A stretch of DNA of 64,000 nt from Saccharothrix sp. S26 (GCF_021390395.1 NZ_JAJUWT010000010.1:186001-250000); one strand, 5' to 3'; shown: positions 34,419 to 43,648, counted from the first letter of the stretch. The notes: generated from the letters alone by a model not told the origin. Numbers and translations are program-made.

Positions 34419-35786
34419 TCACGCCTCCTGCGCCACGGCCTCCGCCGCCGTACGTCGACGCTCCTCCTTGGCCACCCGCAGCAACGCCCCCGTCACACCG
34501 ATCATGGTGAACACCAGGCCGGTCGCCACGCCGAAGCCCAGCAGGTCGAACGTCACCGACGCGATCCCGCCCGCCACCACGCCCGCCACCAGCGCGCTCG
34601 CCAGGCTGCGCAGCTGCTCGTCCTTGCTGATCATCCGCACCCGGATCGCCGCGAACGCCGCCGCCAGGAACATCCCGATCAACGCGAACAGCCCCAGGTA
34701 GCCGTTCTCGATCAACGTCAGCAGGAACTGGTTGTCCAGGATCGTGTACTTCGTCGGCAGGTACGTGCCGAACCCCCGCCCCAGCAACGGGTTCAGGTCG
34801 ATCTGGTGCCACGCCGCCTCGTAGTCCGCCGTGCGCGCCTTCACGCTGGGGTCGTCCTCGATGTTGGAGAACATGCCCCGCAACGTCCCGAACAGCCCCG
34901 GCACCACCAGGCTCGCCCCGAGGAACGACCCGCCGCCCACCACCGCCGTCGTGATCTTCCGCCGCCGCGGCAACGTGAAGATCATGATCAACGCACCCAC
35001 CGCCATCCCCAGCAGCGCGGTCCGCGACAACGACGTCAGCGCGCCCAGCCCCACCAACGCCAGGCACAACGCCCAGCGCACGTGCGGCGTGCCGTCGTCA
35101 CGCGCCTTGAACAGGTAGTGCACGCCCAGCGGCACGGCCATCGCGCACACCAGGCCGAACTCGATCGGGTGGTTGGTGGTGCCGGTCGGCCGCCGGAAGA
35201 TCGACCGCGCCTCCATCGCCGAGTACCCGTTGTCCTGCACCCGCAGCCCGGGCAGCGACACGTACGACGCCAGGTCGACGCCCAGCCCGAACTGCACCAG
35301 CCCCACGAACGCGATCACCGCCGCGCACGCCAGCAGCAGCTTGAGGACCCGGTCGAGCCGGTCCTTGGTGCGCACGGCGTCGCACACGAACACCGCGACC
35401 GCGATCATCGACGTGATCCGGATGATGCTGCTGTCGGCCACGGTCAGCTCGTCGGTCGGCAGCCACCGCCGGGTCGCCACGCCGTAGGTCGCCAGGTGCG
35501 ACGCCAGGTACAGCGCCACGGCCGTGCGCACGACGTTGCGCCCCTTGCCCATGCCGACGTCGTCCACCATCTGCCCGGACACCCACAGCACGCCCAGCAG
35601 CAACGCCACCACCAGCGCGGGCGGCAGGGTCATCGGCACGAACGACAGCACCAGCCGGGCCGGGATGATCAGCAGCGCCAGCAGGAACACGCTCACGAGC
35701 GTGGCGCCGTCCGTCCGCCGCCGCGCGGGCCGCTCCGGCAGGAACCGCTCGGTCACGGTCAGGGTTGGTCGTCGTTGGTCGGCCAC
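34419..35786 (-). CDS. Wzy/O-antigen-ligase-like polysaccharide polymerase
   Basis: 455 residues with about eleven helices. The large loop has PTGTTNHPIEFGLVCAMAVP and, further on, LSRTALLGMAVG, NPLLGRGFGTY and LDNQFLLTLIENGYLGL, the Wzy_C/O-antigen ligase signature. It would join repeat units outside the membrane. GTG 35786 overlaps the Wzz-like gene by 28 nt; GTG 35756, just after that gene's stop, is an alternative. Transcribed with the Wzz-like gene. Confidence 0.9.
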   Translation of the reverse strand: MADQRRPTLTVTERFLPERPARRRTDGATLVSVFLLALLIIPARLVLSFVPMTLPPALVVALLLGVLWVSGQMVDDVGMGKGRNVVRTAVALYLASHLATYGVATRRWLPTDELTVADSSIIRITSMIAVAVFVCDAVRTKDRLDRVLKLLLACAAVIAFVGLVQFGLGVDLASYVSLPGLRVQDNGYSAMEARSIFRRPTGTTNHPIEFGLVCAMAVPLGVHYLFKARDDGTPHVRWALCLALVGLGALTSLSRTALLGMAVGALIMIFTLPRRRKITTAVVGGGSFLGASLVVPGLFGTLRGMFSNIEDDPSVKARTADYEAAWHQIDLNPLLGRGFGTYLPTKYTILDNQFLLTLIENGYLGLFALIGMFLAAAFAAIRVRMISKDEQLRSLASALVAGVVAGGIASVTFDLLGFGVATGLVFTMIGVTGALLRVAKEERRRTAAEAVAQEA

Positions 35787-36673
35787 GCGGGCGCTCCGGG
35801 CCGGCCGGCCGCGCGCGGACCCGGCGCGGCGATCTTCACGGTCTGCTCGCTGGCGGTCGGCTGGGGGCGGCGGACCGGCGGGCCGGGGGGACGGCGCGGC
35901 CCACCGTTGTGCGACGGCGGGGGAGCACCGACCGGCGCGGCACCGACGGCCGGGGCAGCACCGACCGGCGGGGTGGCCGCCGGGGCAGCGGCGGCGGGCT
36001 CCGGCTCGTCGTCCTTGCCCTCACGCGCCTCACGCCGGCGCCGCAGGTGGTTCAGGACGCTGTCACCGCCGAACGTGGCGGCCGTCGTCAACAGCATCAG
36101 CAGCACGAACGCCGCGCCCGCGTACCGGACCTTGCCGCCGATCTGCGCCTCGGCCGCGGTCGGGTTCACGATCACCTGCGAGGTGATGAACGTCGACTCC
36201 GGCGCCTTCAGCGCGGTCTGCTGCTTGTCCAGCTCCTTGGCCGCGAACTCCATCACGGTGGTGACCAACCGCTCGGCCGACTCCGGCGTGCTGCCGTCGG
36301 CGGTCACGAACAGGAACGGCCCGCTCATGCCGCCGCCCGCCGCGGTGAAGTTCTCCTTCGAGTCCTTGTCCAGGCCCAGCGACTCCTTGCGGGTCTTCGG
36401 GTCGGCCAGGATCTGCGCCAGGATCTGCGCGGTGGTCGTCAGGCTGCCGTCGAACGCCAGCAGCGGGTTGACCCGGACCGCGTCCTCCGGCGACAGCTTC
36501 TCGGAGAACGTGCCACCGGCCGACGGCGACGTGAGCACCATGACCCCGGAGGACTGGTACCGCGTCGGGATGGACAGGAACACCCCGGCGGCCACGGCGA
36601 CAGCCGTGATCGCCGCCGGCAGGGCGATGTACCACCGCCTGCGCAGCGTTCGCACGGCGCCCCAGAAATCCAT
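35759..36673 (-). CDS. Wzz/YveK-like chain-length or export regulator
   Basis: 304 residues. A first helix (about 14-34) and a second (about 180-200) flank an extracytoplasmic domain that begins RYQSSGVMVLTSPSAGG, as in Wzz and capsular regulators. The C-terminal 95 residues are a cytoplasmic Pro/Ala-rich tail without an ATPase domain or tyrosine cluster, so a separate kinase would be needed; none is in the window. ATG 36673. It starts the minus-strand pair with the polymerase, and a promoter-like pair lies at 36732-36759. Confidence 0.85.
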   Translation of the reverse strand: MDFWGAVRTLRRRWYIALPAAITAVAVAAGVFLSIPTRYQSSGVMVLTSPSAGGTFSEKLSPEDAVRVNPLLAFDGSLTTTAQILAQILADPKTRKESLGLDKDSKENFTAAGGGMSGPFLFVTADGSTPESAERLVTTVMEFAAKELDKQQTALKAPESTFITSQVIVNPTAAEAQIGGKVRYAGAAFVLLMLLTTAATFGGDSVLNHLRRRREAREGKDDEPEPAAAAPAATPPVGAAPAVGAAPVGAPPPSHNGGPRRPPGPPVRRPQPTASEQTVKIAAPGPRAAGRPGAPAWPTNDDQP

Positions 36674-36731
36674 CCGCTCCCCGATCCACGTTTACCCTGC
36701 GTGTGTGCGCGCACGGTGTTGTTACTCTGAA

Positions 36732-36759
36732 ATCGGCCGACTCGCGCCTAGTCGTTACA
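36732..36759 (-). promoter_or_regulatory. Candidate ECF-like promoter of the Wzz-Wzy pair
   Basis: Minus strand TGTAAC at 36759-36754, 18 nt, CGAT at 36735-36732, 58 nt before ATG 36673. Spacing is one base longer than in the others. Confidence 0.42.
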
Positions 36760-36766
36760 GGTGGTG

Positions 36767-37726
36767 ATGGACTTGGGCTACCGGCGGGTCGTGTTCGCCG
36801 TCGCAGCCATCGTACTGGTCGTCGGGGCCGCGGTGGTGTACGTGACGTCGGTCGTGCGCGACACCTCACCCGTTGCGGTGAGCGCGGTCGACGGCGACCT
36901 GATGTTCGTGTCGCTCGCCGACGGCCGCGACCGGGTCGAGCAGGTCCGGCTGGCCGACCCGGCGGCCCGCGGCGCGACGCCGATGACGTGCCGGCGGGTG
37001 TACCGGGCCGGTGGGACGACGGTGTGCCTGAAGCTGGCCGGACCGGGGCCGACGTACGCGGCCGAGGTGTCGCGGGACGGCGCGGTGGTGCGGACCGTGC
37101 CGCTGCCGGGTGTGCCGAGCCGGGCGAAGGTGTCGGCGTCGGGGCAGGTGGTCACGTGGACGTCGTTCGTGACCGGTGACTCCTACGCGGTGCCCGGTGG
37201 GTTCTCCACCCGGACCGGCTTCCTGGACCTGCGCACGGGTGCGGCGGTCGAGTCGCTGGAGGGGTTCGCCGCGGTGATCGAGGGGCAGCCGCACACCGCG
37301 CAGGACGTGAACTACTGGGGCCTGACCGTGGCCGCCGACGACCGCACGTTCTACGCGACGCTGGCCTCCGGCGGCTACACCTGGCTGGTGAAGGGCGACC
37401 TGGTGGACCGTCGTCTGGAGTCGCTGCGCCGTGACGCCGAGTGCCCGTCGCTGTCGCTGGACGGCACGAAGGTCGCGTACAAGAAGCGCATCGGCCGGCT
37501 GGGGCCGTGGGAGTTGGCCGTGCTGGACCTGGCGACCGGTGAGGAGCGCAGGCTGCCGGGCACCGCCGGGGTGGACGACCAGGCGACCTGGCTGGACGAC
37601 GAGCGGATCGCGTTCGCCGCCGTGCCGAAGGACGCCAAGCTCGCGTCGATCCACGTCGTGCCCGCCGACGGCTCGGCCGCCGCCGTGCTGACGATCCCCG
37701 ACGCCACCTCGCCGTCCCCGCTCTGA
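36767..37726 (+). CDS. Membrane-anchored TolB-like beta-propeller protein
   Basis: 319 residues. One N-terminal helix (VVFAVAAIVLVVGAAVVYV) anchors an extracytoplasmic domain with repeated propeller blades: CPSLSLDGTKVAYKK and ELAVLDLATGEERRLPG resemble TolB/DPP-IV blades. No catalytic motif is seen. Within the exopolysaccharide locus it may be a scaffold or sensor. The start could be GTG 36761, GTG 36764 or ATG 36767; AGG at 36759-36761 does not decide. It is divergent from the Wzz-like gene. Confidence 0.75.
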   Translation: MDLGYRRVVFAVAAIVLVVGAAVVYVTSVVRDTSPVAVSAVDGDLMFVSLADGRDRVEQVRLADPAARGATPMTCRRVYRAGGTTVCLKLAGPGPTYAAEVSRDGAVVRTVPLPGVPSRAKVSASGQVVTWTSFVTGDSYAVPGGFSTRTGFLDLRTGAAVESLEGFAAVIEGQPHTAQDVNYWGLTVAADDRTFYATLASGGYTWLVKGDLVDRRLESLRRDAECPSLSLDGTKVAYKKRIGRLGPWELAVLDLATGEERRLPGTAGVDDQATWLDDERIAFAAVPKDAKLASIHVVPADGSAAAVLTIPDATSPSPL

Positions 37727-37733
37727 CCTCGCG

Positions 37734-37759
37734 GCTAACGCCCTCCGCGGCAGTCCGAT
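37734..37759 (+). promoter_or_regulatory. Candidate ECF-like promoter of the acyltransferase gene
   Basis: GCTAAC at 37734-37739, 16 nt, CGAT at 37756-37759. It lies in the 171-nt gap before ATG 37898. Confidence 0.5.
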
Positions 37760-37781
37760 TTCCTTCTGGTCAAAGGAAATC
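37757..37781. repeat. Perfect 9-bp inverted repeat in an AT-rich island
   Basis: GATTTCCTT, 7 nt, AAGGAAATC. It starts at the last two bases of the CGAT element. The surrounding 37757-37855 is unusually AT-rich for this genome (TTGTTATTCC, CAAGAATAGTATT). It could be an operator at the transcription start or an RNA hairpin in the leader. Confidence 0.7.
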
Positions 37782-37897
37782 CTGCTGCATCGGAGGCGGA
37801 AGTTGTTATTCCTTCCCGCAAACGAATACCTGACCGCAAGAATAGTATTACGCGGCAACGGTTGCCCGCCGTGTTCCGCCGGTCGGCCCACGCGCCG

Positions 37898-39007
37898 ATG
37901 ACGAACGCCCCAGCCCCCGTCCCGGCGCCGGAGTCGGCGCCCGAGTCGGCCACCCCGCCGCTGCCACCGGTCCGGCTGCCCTCGCTCACCGGCCTCCGCT
38001 TCCTCGCCGCGTTCGTCGTCTTCGGCTTCCACCTGCACGCCGGCGGCCTGTTCACCGGAACGGGCGCGGAAGGCGTCCTGGCGGCGGTGTTCGGGCAGGG
38101 CGCGACCGGGGTGGGGTTCTTCTTCCTCCTGTCCGGGTTCGTGCTCACCTGGTCGGCTCGCGAGGGTGTCCCCACGAGCGTCGGCCTGCGGCGCCGGGCG
38201 GCCAGGGTGCTGCCCAACCACGTGGTGGTCTGGGTGGTCGTGTTCGCGGGCCTGGCCTGGACGGGCGGTGCGTCGCCGCTCGCGGGCGTGCTCGGCCTGG
38301 TCCTGCTCCAGGCGTGGATCCCGGTGCAGGAGATCTACTTCGGCGTCAACACGCCGGCGTGGTCGTTGTCGTGCGAGGCGGCGTTCTACACCGCCTTCGC
38401 GTGGTTGCTGGCGCGGGTGGACCGGGTGCCGCACCGACGGCTCTGGGCGTTGGCGGTGGGCCTCGTGGCCGCCGTTGTCGCGGTCCCCGCACTGGCCCTG
38501 CCGCTCCCGGACGGCCTGGAGTACTGGTTCGTCTACGTCTTCCCGGTGACCCGGGCGCTGGAGTTCGCGCTGGGCATGGTGCTCGCGCGGATCGTGCGGG
38601 CGGGCCGGTGGATCCGGTTGTCCCTGTGGCAGGCGGGTGCGCTGGCCGTGGTCGGCTACGTCGCCTCCGGCCACCTGCCGGGCACGTTCGGCTACGTGGC
38701 GGGCACGGTGGTCCCGCTCGCGCTGCTCATCCCGGCCACCGCCGCGGCCGACATCACCGGCTCGCGGTCACCGTGGCGCGGCCGCACGGCGGTCTTCCTC
38801 GGCGAGGTGTCCTTCGCGTTCTACCTGGTGCACCAGGTGGTGATGCGGGCGGCGGAGGCGTTCGGGCCGCGCGAGGTCGGCCTCGCCGGCGCGATCGGGA
38901 TCTCGGTCGCGCTCCTGGGCGTCTCGCTGGCCCTGGCCTGGCTGCTGCACCGGCTCGTCGAACGGCCGGCGCAGCGGCGGCTGCTCAGGCCGAGAGCTCC
39001 CGCCTGA
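37898..39007 (+). CDS. Acyltransferase family 3 membrane protein
   Basis: 369 residues, about ten helices. It begins with LPSLTGLRFLAAFVVFGFHL, containing the R-x(10)-H pattern of OafA/NodX-type acyltransferases, and later FFFLLSGFVLTW, NTPAWSLSCEAAFY and SFAFYLVHQVVM. It probably O-acetylates the polymer. GTG 37871 would add nine residues; ATG 37898 is chosen because the Pro/Ala-rich N-terminus already precedes helix 1. Its 3' end overlaps the convergent glycosyltransferase gene by 23 nt. Confidence 0.88.
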   Translation: MTNAPAPVPAPESAPESATPPLPPVRLPSLTGLRFLAAFVVFGFHLHAGGLFTGTGAEGVLAAVFGQGATGVGFFFLLSGFVLTWSAREGVPTSVGLRRRAARVLPNHVVVWVVVFAGLAWTGGASPLAGVLGLVLLQAWIPVQEIYFGVNTPAWSLSCEAAFYTAFAWLLARVDRVPHRRLWALAVGLVAAVVAVPALALPLPDGLEYWFVYVFPVTRALEFALGMVLARIVRAGRWIRLSLWQAGALAVVGYVASGHLPGTFGYVAGTVVPLALLIPATAAADITGSRSPWRGRTAVFLGEVSFAFYLVHQVVMRAAEAFGPREVGLAGAIGISVALLGVSLALAWLLHRLVERPAQRRLLRPRAPA

Positions 39008-40202
39008 GCACCTTCTCCAGCTCGTGCCCGGCCGCGTCCCACGACCGGCCGGACACGCTGGCCGAGGCGGCCCGCGCCACCGCGCCGAAGTCCGGCGTGG
39101 TGACCACATCGGACAGTGCGCGGGCCAGGTCGTGCGGTGTCGCGGGTGCGTAGCGGACGTGGTCGTTGTCCAGCACCACGCGGTTGTGCACGGCGTCGTT
39201 GACGACCGGCAGGCAGCCCGCGGCCAGCATCTCGTGCGGCACCAGCGACACGTTCGTCATCGACAGCGTGAGGCCCGCGTAGCACCGGTTGTAGATGTCG
39301 TTGAGCCGGTCGGGCGTGACCAGGCCGTGGTCGACGTGCCGGGGCCCCAGCGACCCGATCTTCTCGCCGTAGGTGTGGATCACCACGTCGGGGTGCCGCT
39401 CGGCGAAGAGCTCCAGCGCCAGCAGCCCGATCTCGATCGCCCGCCGCGGCGCGAGCCGGCGCGCGTAGAACACCACGCCGTCCCGCGGCACGCCCTCGCG
39501 CAGGTGGTAGCGGTCGACGTCGCAGCCGAAGTCGAACGAGTCGGCCGCCATGCCCGTCTCGGCACGCAGCTTCTCGGCCAGGAACCGGCCCGCGGTGAAG
39601 CCGTGGAACCCCATCCGGTAGGTGTTCTCCGCCAGCGCCGACAGCCCGCCGACCGGGAAGAACCACGGCTCGTAGTCCTGCACCAGGTAGAACCGCCTGC
39701 CCGCGCACGGGTCGTTGAACGCCGGGTAGGCCGTCATCCACGCGGTGGCGAACACGGCGTGCGCGTCGGCCATCCCGTCCAGCACGTCGTGCACCGACCC
39801 GCGGAACCCCGGGAACGCCGACCTGATCACCGGCTCGTGGTCGGCCGCGCGGCTGCCGTACACGTCGTACAGGTACAGCCGGCACGTGTGGCCCAGCGAC
39901 TGGAGGTGCTCGATCAGCCGGAACATCGTGGTGTGCCCGCCGGAGCCGGGTGACGGCGGCGTGCTGACCCAGTTGACCGTCAACCGCCCGTCCTGCGGCA
40001 GCGGCGGCACGACCACCGGCCGCGGCGCGCCGAGGTCGGCCGCGCGCACGTCCTCCAACCGCACCGGGAACACCTCGGCGTCCGCGCCGAACCGCCGCGC
40101 CGCGCGGCCGAGCGCACGGGCGCCGACCTGGCGCACACCCTGGTCGCGCACGATGCGCGTGACCTGGTGCGCCCGACGCCGCAACTGCTGGACGACCCTC
40201 AC
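38985..40202 (-). CDS. WsaF-like glycosyltransferase
   Basis: 405 residues with a GT-B fold. The motif WVSTPPSPGSGGHTTMFRL, then RRFYLVQDYEPWFFPVG, FGCDVDRYHL, VVFYARRLAPRRAIEIGL and the C-terminal GLTLSMTNVSLVPHEMLAAG match the WsaF/rhamnan-synthesis group. It likely adds rhamnose or a similar sugar to the repeat unit. GTG 40202 overlaps the flippase stop as GTGA. Third gene of the minus-strand unit GT2-flippase-this. Confidence 0.87.
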   Translation of the reverse strand: MRVVQQLRRRAHQVTRIVRDQGVRQVGARALGRAARRFGADAEVFPVRLEDVRAADLGAPRPVVVPPLPQDGRLTVNWVSTPPSPGSGGHTTMFRLIEHLQSLGHTCRLYLYDVYGSRAADHEPVIRSAFPGFRGSVHDVLDGMADAHAVFATAWMTAYPAFNDPCAGRRFYLVQDYEPWFFPVGGLSALAENTYRMGFHGFTAGRFLAEKLRAETGMAADSFDFGCDVDRYHLREGVPRDGVVFYARRLAPRRAIEIGLLALELFAERHPDVVIHTYGEKIGSLGPRHVDHGLVTPDRLNDIYNRCYAGLTLSMTNVSLVPHEMLAAGCLPVVNDAVHNRVVLDNDHVRYAPATPHDLARALSDVVTTPDFGAVARAASASVSGRSWDAAGHELEKVLRRELSA

Positions 40203-41659
40203 GCGCCACTCCTCCGCAACAGGCCCAGCACCTCGTGGCGCAGGGGGAACACCACGGCCGCGTAGGCCAGCGACGCCAGCGCGCCACCGATCAGCAACCG
40301 CCACAACGGGCCGTCGACGACCCACTGCACGCCCGCCGCCACCACGACCATCACCACGCCGCCCAGCACCGGCCGGGCGACCGCCGCGCCGAGAGCGCGC
40401 GCCCGCAGCCCGTAGGGCCGGAACGCGATCAAATACGCGGGCACGATCACCACCAGCACGACCACGCTCTGCGCCAGCGCCACGCCCCGGATGCCGTCCA
40501 GGTGCGCGCCCAGCGCGAGCAGCGGCACCAGCGCCGCCAGCCACACCAGGTGGATCACCAGGATCGCGCGGGACCGCCCGGCGCTGGCCAGGTAGTCGTA
40601 CCCCAGCTCCAACGCCACCCGCAGCGCGCCCAGCAGCACCAGCGCCGCCAATGCCTGCGCGGCGGGGGCCCACCGCTCGCCGTAGATCGTGCGCACGAGC
40701 GGGTCGGCCAGCGCCGCCAGCAGCACGCACGCGGGCACGGTCACCAGCGCCAGCAGCCGCAACGCGCGCGCGAACGTGCGCGAGAACAGCTCCGGGTCAT
40801 CCCTGACCTGCGAGAACGCGGCGAGCGACACGCTGCGCACCGGCTGCGAGAACGCACCGACCGGCCAGTTCGCCAGGTTGAACGCGAGCAGGTAGAAGCC
40901 CAGCGGCACCGTGCCGAGGACGCCGCCGACGATGATGTAGTCGACGTTGAGCACCCCGAACACCAGCAGGCTCGCGCCCGCCAGCGGCAGCCCGAACGCC
41001 AGCAGCCCGCGCGCCTGCACCGCGTCGAACCCCGGCCGGTAGCGCCGAGGCGTGTAGGCGAACATCACCGCGGCGGCGACCAGGTTGGTGGCGATCCGCG
41101 ACCACGCCAGGCTCCACGCGCCGAAGCCCAGCAGCGCCAGCACCACCACCACGGCCGTGCCGACGACGAACGCCGACGTGTCGGCGACGAACTTGTGGTC
41201 CTGGCGGAACTCGCGTTGCAGCAGCGCGCCGGGCACCGCCGACGCTCCCGCGACCACCAGCGACAACGACATGAGCTGGATCACGCCCGTCGCCTGCGGT
41301 GTGCCCATCGCCCCGGCGAACCACGGCGCGCCGACCACGCACACCAGCGCCAGCAGCGCGCCGGACGTGATCGACAACGTGGTCACGGTGGGCGCGAGCT
41401 CCTCGACGGGACGCTCGGTGCGCACCAGCGCGACGCTCACGCCCATCTCGCTGACGCTCATCACGATGTTGAGCACCACCAGCGCGACCGCGAACACGCC
41501 GAACTGCTCGGGCGCGATCAACCTCGCCAGCAGCACCCCGACACCGACCTGGCCGAACCGCTGCACCAGGCTGTTGACCGCGCTCCACCGGATCGCCGAG
41601 GAGACCTTGCGCCGCAGCTCCGGCCGCTCGGCCCGGGGCGGCTCCACGTCGGCGGTCAC
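40199..41659 (-). CDS. Wzx-type polysaccharide flippase
   Basis: 486 residues, about fourteen helices, MOP superfamily. The N-terminus AIRWSAVNSLVQRFGQVGVGVLLARLIAPEQFG is typical of lipopolysaccharide/teichuronic flippases (start motif residues 24-56). It would move the completed lipid-linked repeat across the membrane. GTG 41659 overlaps the GT2 stop as GTGA, and its own stop overlaps the next GTG. Confidence 0.9.
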   Translation of the reverse strand: MTADVEPPRAERPELRRKVSSAIRWSAVNSLVQRFGQVGVGVLLARLIAPEQFGVFAVALVVLNIVMSVSEMGVSVALVRTERPVEELAPTVTTLSITSGALLALVCVVGAPWFAGAMGTPQATGVIQLMSLSLVVAGASAVPGALLQREFRQDHKFVADTSAFVVGTAVVVVLALLGFGAWSLAWSRIATNLVAAAVMFAYTPRRYRPGFDAVQARGLLAFGLPLAGASLLVFGVLNVDYIIVGGVLGTVPLGFYLLAFNLANWPVGAFSQPVRSVSLAAFSQVRDDPELFSRTFARALRLLALVTVPACVLLAALADPLVRTIYGERWAPAAQALAALVLLGALRVALELGYDYLASAGRSRAILVIHLVWLAALVPLLALGAHLDGIRGVALAQSVVVLVVIVPAYLIAFRPYGLRARALGAAVARPVLGGVVMVVVAAGVQWVVDGPLWRLLIGGALASLAYAAVVFPLRHEVLGLLRRSGA

Positions 41660-42705
41660 TGGCCGCGCCACTTCCAGACCTGCTTGCCCACGACGCCCGC
41701 CCCGCGCTTGGCCAGGTGGCTGCCCACGAACAGCTGCGTGCGGCTGCACACCTTCGGCCCCAGCGCCCGCCGCCGCCGCAACGCCCGGTACTCGGCCAGT
41801 CGCTCGGTGTCGGGGAACACCCGCCGGGCGAACGCCACCAGCTCGTCCACCGGGATCTCGTCGAGCTTGTCCCGGTCGTAGGCGCGCACGGCCCGCCACA
41901 GGGCGTCCTTGGCGATCGACCGGTTGGCCAGCGACCGCAGCCGGGGCGGCAGGTGGGGGTGCTCGGCGAAGAACCGCTCGAACACCGCCTGCCGCTGCTC
42001 CAGGTCGGCGAACAGCGACGAGAACCGCGTGCGCATCATGCTCTGCTGGTGCACCCGGTAGTACGCGGCGGGCTTGCCGCGCACGTACCCGATGTCGGAC
42101 ACCGCGGCGATGCGCATCCACATCTCCAGGTCGCCCGCGTGCGGCAGGTCCGGCCGGTAGCCGCCGACCTCCTGCTGCACCGACGTGCGCACGACGGCCT
42201 CGGGGGAGGACAGCACGTTCTGCCCGGTGCGGCAGCGCGCCTCGATCCAGTCGACGCCCGACCACACCGTGCGGCCGGCGGGCGGCGTCAGCACGGACGG
42301 CAGGTCGTTGTGATCGCTGTAATAAACAACACGTCCGTAGACCATGCCGACGTTCGGGTGCGCCTCGAACACCTCGGCGGCACGGGCCAGGGCGCCCGGC
42401 GCCAACAGGTCGTCCGCCGAAAGCAGCACCGTGTAGTCCGCCTTGGCCCACTCCAGCAGGCCCTCGTTGTAGGTCGCGATGTGACCCCGGTTGACCTCGT
42501 GCCGGCGGCCCTCGACCCGCGGGTCCTGCGTCAACTCGGCCATGACCTCGGGCGTCTCGTCGCTCGACGTGTCGTCGATGATCAGCACCCGCACGTCCAC
42601 GCCGGGTTGGTCGAGCACGCTCTTCACGCAAGCACGCAGGAACCGCGCGTAGTTGTAGCAGGGGATGACGACGTCGACCGTTGGCCGTGCCGGAGGCTCT
42701 GTCAC
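41656..42705 (-). CDS. GT2 family glycosyltransferase
   Basis: 349 residues. GT-A fold: VDVVIPCYNYARFL, VLIIDDTSSDET, LLSADDLLAPGAL for the DxD region, and DLEMWMRIAAV. The C-terminal 100 residues are an arginine-rich helical extension. It adds one sugar of the repeat unit in the cytoplasm. GTG 42705 lies only 9 nt after a CGAT -10-like element, suggesting a very short or absent leader. First gene of the minus-strand unit. Confidence 0.88.
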   Translation of the reverse strand: MTEPPARPTVDVVIPCYNYARFLRACVKSVLDQPGVDVRVLIIDDTSSDETPEVMAELTQDPRVEGRRHEVNRGHIATYNEGLLEWAKADYTVLLSADDLLAPGALARAAEVFEAHPNVGMVYGRVVYYSDHNDLPSVLTPPAGRTVWSGVDWIEARCRTGQNVLSSPEAVVRTSVQQEVGGYRPDLPHAGDLEMWMRIAAVSDIGYVRGKPAAYYRVHQQSMMRTRFSSLFADLEQRQAVFERFFAEHPHLPPRLRSLANRSIAKDALWRAVRAYDRDKLDEIPVDELVAFARRVFPDTERLAEYRALRRRRALGPKVCSRTQLFVGSHLAKRGAGVVGKQVWKWRGQ

Positions 42706-42714
42706 GCCCTACTC

Positions 42715-42740
42715 ATCGTGCCCGACCGCGGATCGTTAAC
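42715..42740 (-). promoter_or_regulatory. Candidate ECF-like promoter of the GT2-flippase unit
   Basis: Minus strand GTTAAC at 42740-42735, 16 nt, CGAT at 42718-42715. The GTTAAC is shared with the divergent promoter at 42735-42760. Confidence 0.55.
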
Positions 42741-42760
42741 GGCGGGCCCCCGATCCCGAT
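42735..42760 (+). promoter_or_regulatory. Candidate ECF-like promoter of the rhamnosyltransferase gene
   Basis: Plus strand GTTAAC at 42735-42740, 16 nt, CGAT at 42757-42760, 27 nt before ATG 42788. The palindromic GTTAAC serves both strands. Confidence 0.55.
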
Positions 42761-42787
42761 GTAGAGGGACATACGGGAAGGGGTTCC

Positions 42788-43648
42788 ATGGACCACGTCG
42801 TGCTGACGCGTTTCAACCTGCCGTCCGTGGGCGCGGAGAGCGTCGTGCGGGCGCGGGAGGGGTGGTTGACCGAACGCGTCGCGCTGTTCGAGCGGTACTG
42901 CCTGCCCTCGGTGGCGGCGCAGACGTCCTCGAACTTCCGGTGGCTCATCTACTTCGACCCGGAGAGCCCGCGGTGGCTCAAGGACCGCGTCGAGGCGCAC
43001 GGCGACGCGTACACGCCAGTGTTCCGCACCCAGGTCGGCCGCGACGAGCTGGTCGAGGACATCTCGGCGCTCTTCCCGGTCAAGGGCGACGTGCTGATCA
43101 CCACCAACCTCGACAACGACGACGGCCTGGCCGCGGACTTCGTGGCCCGGTTGCAGGCCGAACGGCCCACCGGCCGCCGCACCGCCCTGTACCTGGCCAA
43201 CGGGCTGGTCAAGAGCCCGACCGGGCTGTTCGCCCACCACGACCGCGACAACGCGTTCGCCTCCATGCGGGAGAGCTGGGACGCGCCGGTGACGTGCTGG
43301 GCCGACTGGCACAACCGCCTGCACCGGCACGCCGAGGTGGTGTCGCTGGGCGGACCGCCCGGGTGGTTGCAGGTCGTGCACGGCGGGAACGTGAGCAACC
43401 GCACCCGCGGCCGGCTGGTCTCGCCCGCCCCGTACCGGGCGCTGTTCGGCCCGGCGCTGGACGACGTGCCCGAGCCCGCCGGCGGCGTGCTGGCCCGGGA
43501 CCGGTTCGTCGGCCACCCGCTGCGCACGGCCCGTGACGGCGCGCGGTACGTGGCCAAGACCGCGGCGCAGCGGCTGCTCGGCCCGGGCGGCTTCGAGAAG
43601 GCGAAGCAGGTGCTGGCCGCGCGCGGGCGGGTCCGGTCGCCGCGGTGA
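42788..43648 (+). CDS. Putative rhamnosyltransferase
   Basis: 286 residues of the Rhamno_transf (PF11316-like) group: VVLTRFNLPSVGAES at the start, RWLIYFDPESPRWLKDRVEAH, and VLITTNLDNDDGLAADFV with the acidic sugar-nucleotide motif. The assignment comes from these motifs; donor specificity is not shown. ATG 42788 has GGGAAGGGG 6-14 nt upstream. The stop overlaps the lipoprotein gene's GTG. Confidence 0.85.
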   Translation: MDHVVLTRFNLPSVGAESVVRAREGWLTERVALFERYCLPSVAAQTSSNFRWLIYFDPESPRWLKDRVEAHGDAYTPVFRTQVGRDELVEDISALFPVKGDVLITTNLDNDDGLAADFVARLQAERPTGRRTALYLANGLVKSPTGLFAHHDRDNAFASMRESWDAPVTCWADWHNRLHRHAEVVSLGGPPGWLQVVHGGNVSNRTRGRLVSPAPYRALFGPALDDVPEPAGGVLARDRFVGHPLRTARDGARYVAKTAAQRLLGPGGFEKAKQVLAARGRVRSPR

